The notes under the pieces were generated by a model, which did no database searches, had not been told where the DNA came from, and was given only the letters and a program-made list of their open reading frames with translations. Below, one piece after another: positions 12,240-22,736 of a stretch of 64,000 nucleotides of DNA. Source of the stretch: Apricaphanius iberus (Eukaryota; Chordata; Actinopteri; Cyprinodontiformes; Aphaniidae). Within the stretch, counting starts at the first letter, position 1, and every line of letters starts with the position of its first letter. A program made the position numbers and the translations under genes. Where the stretch lies: the NCBI GenBank assembly GCA_028564705.1, contig JAPXFQ010000385.1, forward strand, positions 2,604,001 through 2,668,000. Direction: 5' to 3'.

Positions 12240-13649
12240 TCCAATTAACACTAACCAACGATTTAAATTACATCGCAGCCTTCCGCCATTACAGCTGTAG
12301 TCTGTGTAGGTAGTAGAAAGGGAGCCTGTAGAAGCTGAACTTAGTGCACTTTGTTATTGAAATTTTTTGTCAACTTGGAAACACACAAACAGGGAACATG
12401 TTGATGCCTGTAGTTCTGTCTGACTCTCATATATCACAGAGGGAAAGCCCTGCTACAACCAGGATGCCACAAGGCACTCACATAATTGCAATTGCGTGAT
12501 AGTGTAGTTTGATTGAAAGCCTATAAAACAAGACAAAAATTTAGCACCTCCAAACTCACATGGGGAATAGTGCTAGCGATTCATAACAGCACATTGGTGA
12601 AATGAAAGAGTTTTGTGGATATTACCTTATTTAGAGGCTGCACTTTGGTTGCCCCATTAACTCCCATTATATGTATATACGCTGATCACCAATGGATATC
12701 AACTTCTCCCGAAAGACTCCAAGTTGCTCCAACCTGGTCTGGATGAGTAAATGAACGTAATGCATGCTAATGTGGTGGAAATAATTTAATGTTATGTACT
12801 TTCTGTACTTTGTAATCAACTATGACATGGTTTACTTAATGTTGTAGCATCAGTTTGAATGACTAGTCTTATTAAGTGATGTTTTTACCCAGGACAGGGA
12901 CAGAGAGTTTTTGATAATGATAGTCCACATCCTGTGTTACCATGGAGATGGTTCTCCAACCGGGCATCCTTAAATATACAAAAAGTTCTCAGCTTTCTAA
13001 TCTAAGAGAAAGGCTCCTCAAAGTCTTGGATTTTCATCTTGAGGGTTGTACTTTATCGAATAGAATAGATAGACCAAGGTTGCTATAAATAATATTGCTT
13101 GTTGTTGTAAGAACGAGACAGGGCAGTATTCCACATTTGGTATGATGTGTTGCTGTCCTCCTGTATGATCAATTCAAATAATATTAAAACCTCCAAACGC
13201 TTAAAGGAATCTCTGTCATTTATTAAGAGTTTTAAAAAATCCGATTACACTAAAAAATAAGGTCCAGGTTGCAAAAAAATGATGTTTCGTCTTTAAATAA
13301 TTGAGCACTAGTAGGATCGCCATAACACTTTTTTTAGGTAGCAAAACCTTTGAACCTTTGGAACAGAAATTAGTCTTCCATCATGATTGACATCCTTTAC
13401 ATGACATCATGTCTGTTCTGGGAAACATCTCTGCATGTATCGATGTACTTGCAGTTCTGCTTGTATTTTACAGGTGGGTTCGCTGAAGTGTTCATCAGCT
13501 TGTTCATCAGATTCCCTGCCACTGCTGTAAATGATCTGACTAAATGTGTAAACTATATTAAATTGTGCATGAACAATAAGTGGCCAAGGATGTGTACACA
13601 CCAGGCTATTGCAATTTTGTACCATATTCTTTGAATTACATAATAAAAT

Positions 13650-13650
<1 letters not shown>
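12240..13650. other. no gene recognised
   Basis: AT-rich intergenic DNA. The open frame at 13383-13634 (83 codons) has no recognisable domain and runs up to the adjacent microsatellite. No structural RNA or terminal repeats were seen. Confidence 0.5.

Positions 13651-13728
<78 letters not shown>
13651..13728. repeat. (GATA)n microsatellite
   Basis: About 19 uninterrupted AGAT/GATA units. The length makes it a likely polymorphic locus. Confidence 0.97.
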
Positions 13729-14406
13729 TCATTAAATAAATTGACTGTAAGCTAAGTTTAGAAAAAAAAACAGAAAATAAAACTGTATTGTGATAAGGCA
13801 TGTAATACGGATAATTCTAAAATCATGTTTGAAAAAGCAAAATACATTTTTAAACAGTTCTTTATTGTAGTATATCAGGAATGTGTTTTAAGTGCAGGTC
13901 TGTTCAATATACAGTGATACTGTAAGTAATTTTATTATGGATCATAGAGCAAGTAGCCTACTATGAAAGAAAACATGAAATATGTCCATACAATTTTAAC
14001 AATAATTTCTAATTTAAATAATCATTTTCACACTTAATACTTTTATTATGCAATTGATAAATTAAGCGTATTTAGATAATATTAGATAATTCTAGATGTA
14101 ATAAGTATGTATGTATTTCTTATTGAATGCAATCTGCATGTTTAATTATTTTCAACTTATTACATAAATATATAAACTTATTTGTCGTAGCACTTTCGTC
14201 ATTCCATGGTCTCATTCATAGCTTAAAATAACGTCTACTTGTAGTAGACACCGCTGTGTTCATACATGAAGAACAACACATGTAAAGAGTCAGACCAAAT
14301 GAGGCTCAGTTGCAGCCAATCCCACCTAATTACGCCTCGCTGTCTCTCGCACCATTTAATTGGCTGCCGCAGCACCGGGTGTACTTGCCTGCAGAAGACG
14401 AGTCAA

Positions 14407-14415
14407 TTTAAAAAG
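14407..14415 (+). promoter_or_regulatory. TATA-like box of the first ZP-N-like gene
   Basis: tttaaaaag lies about 45 bp upstream of the ATG at 14457, consistent with a short 5' UTR. An inverted CCAAT (attgg) sits at about 14359. Assigned by position and pattern only. Confidence 0.5.
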
Positions 14416-14456
14416 CCGTGACAAATTACTTCACAGTAGTTTCACAGGACATAACG

Positions 14457-15965
14457 ATGGGTAGAGAAAACATGAAAAATCCCGCTGTCTGGTTGGCTGC
14501 AGTTATTATTCTGACATTTTACTTGGTGGAAACGACAAACTGCCTTCAACTGAGAAAAACTCAAAGACGAGTTACGCAGAGAGAAACTGATTTTTCTCCC
14601 TCAGGTCGAGTCCAAGAAGGAAAAATTGTGTTCGGGAAAGTGTTTGCGGCCGCAGATGGAAACGAAAAGCATTCTAAAAGCGATTCATTGGATGATGATA
14701 AGGATTATCAAGCAGATTTTGCAGGTATTTCACAAACTACATAAGGGGAACGTCTCCAGTCTGGCTTATTTTTGAATTTGCTTATTTTAAATCTCCTTTG
14801 CTCCATTTATTTTAAATAGGCTGGTCCCAGCAGACAGATGTAGATGAGGCGATGAAAGAGAAATGGAATCACTTGGGAACCTCTCTGCATTGTTTTGGTG
14901 ACCACATGAAGTTCAGATCACTTGGACCAGGAGCTTCACAACTCTCTGTGCAGCAAGGTAAAACTAACATGTTCAAAATCTATGTGTACCTCAAGTGGCT
15001 CCTGATAACATTCTCTCAAACATCCACAGCACATGATCTCCCGATGCCTCTGTCCATGATTCCCCCACGTTGTGGCTACAGAATGAATGGAAACTCAAGA
15101 GCATTTGTTATGATGGCTCCTTATGATGGATGCAATATGATTCAACAGGTGTGCCTTCATTTGACCTAAAGATGGTTTGTGCTTAGATGCGCTATCCTGT
15201 GCAATACCCTTCGCTATTACTGATTTGCTTAACACTTGCAGAAACAAAGCTTTGGCTAAACTTTAATGTTTGCTTTTTTTTCCCTATCCCAAGGGAAGAA
15301 CTTACATGCTACCACTGCTCTGGCAAGGATATCCACTGTCACTGCTTTGTCCTAAACGTGATAGAACTAAGGATCCCCAGATGCTGCCGCAGGTTCCCCA
15401 GCTGCCTCCCCAGATGCTGCCGCAGGTTCCCCAGCTGCCTCCCCAGATGCTGCCGCAGGTTCCCCAGCTGCCTCCCCAGATGCTGCCGCAGGTTCCCCAG
15501 CTGCCTCCCCAGATGCTGCCGCAGGTTCCCCAGCTGCCTCCCCAGATGCTGAGCCAACCTTACTTTGACTTTTATTCTAATCTCTTTCCTACACTGGCGG
15601 AACCTGTTTCACAACTTCCAAAATTCCCCTTCTACCTATACCCTTACCCACCTCAGACAACTGCCCCACCACCTACCACTCCAGTGCCTAAAATCCAATA
15701 TCCCGAGATTCCCTATGGTTATTTTCCCTTTCCATACTGGCCTCAGTTGCCAGAACTCCCGCCCTTTTTGCCTTATCCCATTGAAAAGCATCCACCGTCT
15801 CCAACTTCAGCACCAAAGACCACAGTGACTCCCTTTACAACTACAGAGTCTCCTGCTACTACCCAAGCTCCTCCTGAAACTCCTGCACAATTGTATCCTA
15901 TGGACTTCCTGCCTGTTGCTCCAAATGAACATTACCCACACCTGTTTTATTCTCATAGAGATTAG
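14457..15965 (+). CDS. secreted protein with one ZP-N-like domain and Pro/Gln-rich repeats (398 aa)
   Basis: Four exons: 14457-14724, 14820-14957, 15030-15148, 15294-15965, all with GT/AG borders and phases 1-1-0. The start is the first in-frame ATG after the TATA-like box. Residues about 9-31 form a hydrophobic signal peptide or anchor. A basic, acidic linker follows, then one domain with four cysteines at 114, 150, 170 and 194 around SLHCFGDHMKF, PRCGY, APYDGCNMIQQ and WQGYPLSLLCP. That matches the C1-C4 pattern of ZP-N modules in egg-coat proteins. The rest is Pro-rich, opening with five perfect 11-residue repeats and ending in Pro/Thr-rich sequence. AATAAA lies 11 bp past the stop (15976). 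I do not recognise a named orthologue. ZP-N membership is inferred from cysteine wording. Role in the egg envelope is likely but unproven. It is a paralogue of 19026-20458 and of the pseudogene at 9460. Confidence 0.8.
15378..15542 (+). repeat. coding minisatellite, five perfect 33-bp units
   Basis: The unit begins cagatgctgccgcaggttcc and recurs at 15378, 15411, 15444, 15477 and 15510 without a visible mismatch. A diverged partial unit follows at 15543. It encodes QMLPQVPQLPP-type repeats in exon 4 of the host gene. Because 33 is a multiple of three, unit gain or loss keeps the frame. The minus-strand open frame over it is only a mirror of the repeat. Confidence 0.97.
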
Positions 15966-16375
15966 TTTGTTTTGAAATAAACATTTGAAAACACCTTTTT
16001 TAATATTTTCATTCTGTTAAATGGATTCAGAGCATGGAAGCCACAAGTATTTCCCCAAATGCCTAACTAAAATGGGTGGTTCTTAGAAAATGTCAAACTT
16101 TAATGTTGGGTGCATTAAATCTGTTAGGCCACTGAGTAGGGAATCTTGTGCAGTGGCTGTCCATCCTGAAGTTTTTTTTTAAATTCCTCCAAAGCTCTTA
16201 GTCAGCTGCATGACATGGGAGGCTGCACTTCAGGATTCATCACATTGTCTCTCTTCTAGGAATTGATACCTGGGATGTAAATGCACAAGTTGAGGCTAAA
16301 ACATTTCAATGCAATTAGCCAAATCCCACAAAGTGATCTAATCTCAAAACCCAGACCATCCTAAATGTAGACGCA

Positions 16376-17740
16376 CGCAGGAATTGGGCTAATGTGAGGC
16401 CCTGGGGGCAATTCTAATAAAATGAGCTCAAATCATGGTTCATCTGAAGTATCCTGGATTGAACTAGGAGTTCAAGCCAGGCTTATTCTGTTCCAACAAA
16501 TCTCAGGTGAAATTAGTCTGTGATTCAAGTGAGGCTCATGTGAGTCCAACATTAAAGGCAGCCCTTGTTGTTCAATGCTAAGTAAAAGGGGGAAAAAGAT
16601 GCTCCCATTTTGAGTCATATTAATGCAGTCAGAGTGTAACAATTATACCAAAATGAAGGGAGTGCCAGCTGCATATAAAAGCTTGTCAGGCTGTATTGTT
16701 ATATTGCATTTTAGGTGTTGCTTATGGATGATTTAGTGTGGCACAGAGTGCTGATAAACACCAAGATTCTAGATTCATGTTAATAGATTATATTACCTCG
16801 TTGGGTAGGGCAAGATAATCTGGAGTCTGTTGTGAATTAAAACCAGAATATAACACATGACAGAAAATAGCCGACAGGTTAAATGTGTTAAAAACATGAC
16901 GTAATATTTAACAAGATCAGTTTAAAATCTTTAAAACGGAATTAAGACAGTATTTTAATGTACTTTTTATATACCTTTTGCAAGGTATAATGCTAATTAA
17001 CACATTTAGACAGGACAGCATGTTGATTTTACGGCTTCATCGACTAAAGTGATGTATTTGCAATTATTGAGAATGCTTGATGTGTAAGGAGCAACATTGG
17101 TGGAACAAAAAGTTTCTGGTAGCAAAGAAAGCTTAAATATAGAAATGTTCTTCAAAGTGTTAAAAGTAAAATCATTAGATTAAATAAATAGTTAATTAGA
17201 ACTTAATTTTAAAAGATAAAACCTACATTCCACAGCATAATTTAACCACCAAAAAGAAAACTGCAGCTCCTGCAACTGATTTAATAATTTTGAAATGTCT
17301 TTTTTTCCTTAATTCAAATGTAAAATAGCATTGGTTAAAAATAAAATAAAAACTGAAATTAATGTCACTTGATTGAAGACTTCACATTGGTGGGTGGGTG
17401 TGTTGAGGAGAGAACATCAGCAAAATACCAGCCCTCCAGTATGACATCACCTGGATCATCCAATAATTTGATCAAGCTAAAATAAGCCTCACATCTAGCC
17501 TTCCAGAAGCAGGCTACTCTTATTTACTTTCTTCCCATTCTCACTTATCTGGCATCAATTGACAGGGACTGCCTTTAGCATTGATGCACATGAGCCTCAA
17601 TTGTTAAACCTTGGTTGAATTAGCGGGGATTGAATTCACATGAGCTTCGTTCATGGAACCAAATAGGCCTGGGGTTACTGTTATGCTAATTCAGGTGAGA
17701 CTTTTTTCAGATGAGCCTTGATTTGTTTGAGCTTGCTTTG
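16376..17740. mobile_element. long-inverted-repeat element (about 1.4 kb) between the two ZP-N-like genes
   Basis: The left arm (about 16376-16610), reversed, aligns along its length with the right arm (about 17550-17740). Paired blocks include ttcagatgaaccatgatttg / ttcagatgagccttgatttg, ggctgcctttaatgtt / ggactgcctttagcatt, cacatgagcctca in both arms, and ggaacagaataagcctgg / ggaaccaaataggcctgg. The arms are imperfect and about 200 bp long; the AT-rich centre has no transposase frame. It is best read as an old non-autonomous DNA transposon with long terminal inverted repeats, or an inverted duplication. The outer ends and any target duplication are not resolved. Confidence 0.65.
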
Positions 17741-18915
17741 TGGACTCCTCTTATTCAAAGTTCCTAAAACCCTATTCAACTTGTTTTAGAGACGTCAAAA
17801 ATACCTATCAATTAATAGGATGTATCCCTGACGAGGTGATCACAAAAGTTGAAAAATATATTTTTTGCTTAAAAGTATCTCTTTAAGAAGTAACATATCT
17901 TCATTGCCTTAAATTGGTATGCAAAGTTCTTCTTCAACCATGTTCACTTTTACTGTGCCACCAAATTCATGAATGAACCATACTCCATGTATTTGTACAT
18001 TAACTCTACAACTACCAAATTCTATATGTATAAACTTGTTTGAAAAAAAAAAAAATTCTCAACAGATTTTTTTTCCCCAAATTTTTTCTGTAAACACTTG
18101 CAGCGTGGGGAGTTGTGAGTTGCCTTAAATGTGTCTTTAATAAAGTTTCAAAGTGCAATACTTTTTACTTGAGTAATTTGAAGAAGTAACATCTCCTGGG
18201 TACAATTCTAAGATACAGTGGTCACATTATTGAGGGGAGAACTGCTCAGACACATACCCATAGTTTATAGAACAGGAAGTCTTATTTTATGTACAGTACA
18301 CAAGCTTCTTTGTTTCAATGGTAATTTCTATTTGAGCATGCTGTGCTGTTAGGAGGGAAGTGAAACTACAGTATATCTTGTCACTAGATGTAGGTTCCAC
18401 AATTAAATCGGCATGTGTTTCCTTCTGGAGATACTGGTTTCAAAAGACATATTGAGAAGTGAGATTCAGACCTTTGACATTTGTGCTTTACTCAGTTAAT
18501 TTAAAAAAGATGTTTAATTTTACAAAATTTGAAAATATTGCAATTTTCATGTCATATTTTTGTGGAATAATCACTTTTATATAAAGTGAAACAGACATAT
18601 TGATCAGGGTCTTCAGACAATGATTTGGCATTCTTTTATCTCTAGATACCTTTCCTTACTAAATACTTTTTTAAAGTTCTACTTCAGCAGATACATTTTA
18701 ATGTAATACTACTTTTACTAGAGAAAAACTTTTGGTTGCCCATTTTTACAGCTAGTGTTATTTGCTGTGTACTTGCCTGCATTATAATCACTCTTTTGAA
18801 CAGATACATTAGAGTGAAATCTGAAACTGAAACAAAAGAATCAGCAGTTGCTGCCTAATTGGTAACAAGGGGTTGAGCTGCTCTTCCATCTGATTGGCCC
18901 ATTCTTCATCTGAAT

Positions 18916-18961
18916 CACCTGGTGCTTACATTGGTTCCGATACCGCGTTCAGCATTTAAAG
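18916..18961 (+). promoter_or_regulatory. E-box and TATA-like box upstream of the second ZP-N-like gene
   Basis: CACCTG at 18916-18921 is an E-box of the CANNTG class used by FIGLA/TCF-type bHLH dimers in oocytes. A TATA-like catttaaag follows at 18953-18961, about 65 bp before the ATG. An inverted CCAAT (attgg) lies at about 18893. Function is inferred from pattern and position. Confidence 0.45.
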
Positions 18962-19025
18962 GTGTGATTTAGAAGTCGTGCATCATAGTGAACTGTGTTG
19001 TTCCTCTTTTGGTTTGTGTTTTGGC

Positions 19026-20458
19026 ATGATGAAAAGTGGAGAACGGCACAGAAGATGGCAAATAATAGTTGCTACACTGCTCTTGTGTTCTTTAGCACTT
19101 GGTTTAACTTATTTTAGCTGGCGAGGACTAACTAAAGTACTTAAAGTGGGGCGGAATCCTGAAGTAAAAGAGGGTGTTTTATTTAACGGGAAGGAGTCTG
19201 AGTCAGGTCCTATTTCAGCTTTTGCTGCACAAATTGGATTAGATGATAGCTTAGTTCAAACTGACCTGAATGGTAAGTCACTTTCAAGCTTCTATCTGGA
19301 ATGTACCAATGAAAAAAGGCTTATTTTTTAAATTTTTGAAGTTGCAGATGATCTGGTTAAGGGAGAAGCAGGGAGCAGCTCTAATTCTTCACTTCAGTGT
19401 GGCCATAACATAATGAAATTCAAAGTGATGGGAGAGGGTGCAGCTGAGCTACAACTGGCCATGGGTAGAAGTCTTTATCCATAATTTTAAATTTCAAAAC
19501 TATAAACTACTAACTGGTCTTTTTGCTTTTCAGGTGATTCTGAGCCTGTACCTCTGAGCCAGGTGCCTGATGCTTGTGGTATCTTGATGAACCAGACCAT
19601 GCTTGAAGTTGTTTTACTTGTTCCTTATAATGGCTGTGCGATTATACAAGAGGTATACCTTTAGTCTGAGACTCTCTCTGTTACTCTGATTAAGTGTAAA
19701 ATCGTAGGCATTGCATAATTTTACCTGTTTGCTTGTTTCAGAATGGGATGTATATCTTGAAGATGAGATGGAGGGATAGTGTCTTCAATATAACTTGCAC
19801 GATGTTTCCAAAAGCTGAGCTGAATGAAACCTCTGTTCATGGTCTTATAAAGGCACATTTGCCTCCGAAGTCCCTGAGCCTCTATCGTATGAAACGCTAT
19901 TCAGGATGGCGTCCACTGTTTGTTCCCTGCAGTCCATACCAGCGCTATCGATTCTGCTTGTATACCACACCACCACCGACAACGACTACTACCACCACCA
20001 CAACAACCACTGCCCCCAAAATACCTATCTATCAAAATCCCCACTTCTGGAAAAAGATCTACCCACTGTATTCTCACTACGTCAAAGGTAACGCTCCTCT
20101 TCTGCAGCACTATTACCAGGCTCACAAATATCCAGGATGGCATTTGCACCAGCAACAAAACCTGAAGCCTGAGCTATTTAATCACCCCTTCTACAATTTC
20201 TTATTTGAGTATCTGACACACACACCACCTCCTCCACCACCAACTATGGCCAGCACTCCCTGCCCATACACGAGGCTTGGTCCTTTTGCCAGGCAGTTGG
20301 CTCAAAGAGCATTTGGCAACCATGAAATCTCAAAATTCCAGCAAAATCTGTCACCACAGATCAGCTCTGAATACATGGGTCCTGTGAACCCTGAGTCCTT
20401 CTGGGAGTCATTCCCTCTGCTTTATCATGCTGCAAACCATGACTCAACCTCTGACTAG
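19026..20458 (+). CDS. second ZP-N-like, Pro/Thr-rich secreted or anchored protein (399 aa)
   Basis: Four exons: 19026-19272, 19348-19464, 19534-19652, 19742-20458, with the same phases (1-1-0) as the upstream paralogue and an identical 119-nt third exon. Two adjacent in-frame ATGs open the frame (19026 and 19029). Residues 12-33 are a strong hydrophobic segment (signal peptide or signal anchor). The ZP-N-like domain has cysteines at 100, 136, 156 and 180, around SLQCGHNIMKF, DACGI, VPYNGCAIIQ and VFNITC. Spacing is 36-20-24, exactly as in the paralogue. N-glycosylation sequons include NSS, NQT, NIT and NET. The tail has an uninterrupted run of 11 threonines after PPP, a second Pro-rich patch (HTPPPPPPT), and extra cysteines absent from the paralogue. 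AATAAA at 20552. No named orthologue is recognised. Confidence 0.8.
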
Positions 20459-20629
20459 GAGGACTTGACTCCAAAATAAGTGGCAATGTGCTCATGTAAC
20501 CGATATTACTGATGTTCCTCACTTTCAAATGCCAATGTCTTCTTGGAATTCAATAAAAAGTTTAACTTTGAACTCTGTCTCTGAAGTTAAAATTGTTATA
20601 TTTTACTCTCTTTAAATGCTTTAAGGCAA

Positions 20630-20760
20630 TGTTTCTTAACCCTGGTCTTCAAGGCCCCTGGTTGTACATTTTTCTCTGCTCCAGCACACCTGAGACCAGA
20701 GGACTTGCTGTGCATCTGTTAATTTTTTTTAGAACCTCTGCACACCCTGCTAAAGGCATG
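20630..20760 (+). mobile_element. fragment of a common fish DNA-transposon end
   Basis: Contains tttcttaaccctggtcttcaaggcccctgg followed by ctgctccagcacacctga. This matches wording recalled from a widespread teleost/vertebrate MITE family (ggttcccaaccctggtcctc...). It is short, lacks its partner end and cannot be typed further. Confidence 0.5.
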
Positions 20761-20769
20761 TGACTTGGC

Positions 20770-22020
20770 TTTTTCTCTAAGCTCAGAAGGGTACTCAAAA
20801 TATTCCAACTAGTAAACTTCAGTGTGTATATATTTTGGCTAGGACTTAATTTCAGTTTTCTGAAATTGCAGGACTACATGGTTCCTTTAAAAGTGAGGGG
20901 GGGTGGACTGCATGGGTCTCCACTTGCCTCCGTGCACTCAAATGTTAAGTTTGCCTTAACCTAATTTTCAAATAAGGGTTCCCGATTTGGCTAGTAGAGT
21001 ACCATTATCAGAGGATGGTATTCCCACTAGCCGAGTTCACAGATCAGAACTGGTCATTTTACTTTAGATCTCAACTCCTGTGCCTTTTTTTTTTTTTCTT
21101 ATTCTGGAACTTGACTTCCAAATGTAAAATTTACTTCTGAAGGACTAACGCCCAGTTTTTATTCAATCAAGATATACTTCTGACAATTCAGCAGCGGTTT
21201 GTGTTGATTCTATTTTGAACAGCCAGGTTCTTGGAACTTTTCTGGGTTATCCATCAAAATGCTGACAACTGTTTTGTAGGACAACTATTAGGTCAGCACT
21301 CTCTTAGTAGTTTAACCATAACATTTTTTTTAATCACCTATCATTTGTCCTATACAACTTACACATTTGATTAACTGGAGTTTGTTTTAAATTGGCTATA
21401 AGCAATATCCATGTTAACTGATACAAACATTTGAAATGTAAATCTTCATAGAATCAAATTACTGATGAAATTGTATTTATTCAAATTTGATGAGCACCTT
21501 TTTTGCCCTTTTTTCACAGCACTATATGATTCCTAATTCCATTACAAAACATGTCCGTGTACACCCCATTCTGTCTCTTTATATAAACTTCCGCATGGTG
21601 CGTTCTCCCTTGGGCACCCTTTAATGCTGCATGTGAACAAGGAACATTTACACATCACTGAAACTGGGCTCCATGTGACTGTGAAGAATATGTAACACTG
21701 CTCACACTGGAAACTGTGTGTCACTCTCTGATTCTGCATAGCCATTTGGAATAGCCATTTTTTAGGAGGCACTGAGCTCCACAACAAAACCTTAGACCAA
21801 GGAATCCTAAATACATCCTTTTTATGGAAGACTTCTGTAGGTGGGCTTTATTTAGCTATCTGAAGGAGCCATTGGAGGTCAAATGTAAGTATGCTTGTAT
21901 AAAATTAAAACATTGTTCAAGTTTTGCTTGAATTTCACCTCCCACATGGAATATTCATGCCTGCTCTCCGCAGTTTGGCTTTTAGAAAAAAACTATGATG
22001 TGGATTTGGCTGAGATAAAG
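20770..22020. other. no gene recognised
   Basis: Intergenic or intronic AT-rich DNA between the second ZP-N-like gene and the first possible schip1 exon. No domain-bearing frame, RNA gene or terminal repeats were seen. Confidence 0.5.
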
Positions 22021-22022
22021 AA

Positions 22023-22205
22023 ATGCTCAGAGGGGCCACGCTAGGCCAATGGTGGGAAGACGATGACTGCAGCAGGAATACACAACGCCACAGAGGAGGC
22101 TACGTGGTTGAGAGCTGCAGCTGGATTGAGGGAGTCCATGACATCTTTGCACCACAAGTTGAAGGCTGTTACAGTAGTGGGCGAACCCGGCTGTCTAGCA
22201 TTTCT
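22023..22205 (+). CDS. schip1: possible alternative first coding exon of schip1
   Basis: An ATG at 22023 opens a 61-codon frame (MLRGATLGQWWEDDD... ending RLSSIS) that meets a good donor, TCT|GTGAGT, at 22206. It ends in phase 0, and the first shared schip1 exon at 24798 begins in phase 0, so splicing would join the frames. The codons are far more GC-rich than the flanks. SCHIP1 is known to use several alternative 5' exons. I cannot match this peptide to a known isoform from memory, so the exon is a proposal. Confidence 0.4.
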
Positions 22206-22736
22206 GTGAGTGACCTGCTGTTCAAGCGACCACTTTTCAAATATCTGCATGAAATAGAATTGTAAAAGTTAATGTTCTTGAAAGAAACCCCTGCTCTATG
22301 CTGGGTATTTTTAGTTCTATGCAGACAATGGATGAATGATGATTCGAAATGCTTTGATCAACCCACTGCTTCACTGTGACACAGCATTCAGTGAGTGTTC
22401 CAGTATTTTCTGGCAAATGCATCATCTGTTTCCTTTTCTCTCTTTTATGGCAGATTGTGCTTGAATCTCTGCATACACACACGCATAGAATGGTAGACTT
22501 TATTAGTGTTCTCTATTACAGATCCTTTATCAAATTAATCAGGGCCTCTTCCATTGTTTTGCTTTCCAGTAAAGCAATGTCCTCCAGAACACTATATTTA
22601 GTCTGGATCACCTGGAACTTGTTTTCTTTCAGCAAAGCTATATCTTCTGTTTTCCCCTCTCAGCTTTATTGACATTACTTGCTCCGTTATCTTCTAAAAA
22701 AAAAAAAAAGATGGTAGCTAAAAGCTAGTGAGGAAG

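Noticed and set aside
15378..15542. CRISPR-like array
   Set aside because: Units are directly adjacent with no spacers, in frame with a spliced eukaryotic exon; it is a coding minisatellite.
15339..15557. Minus-strand frame of Leu/Arg/Gln repeats
   Set aside because: A mirror of the 33-bp coding minisatellite; no start context or splice context.
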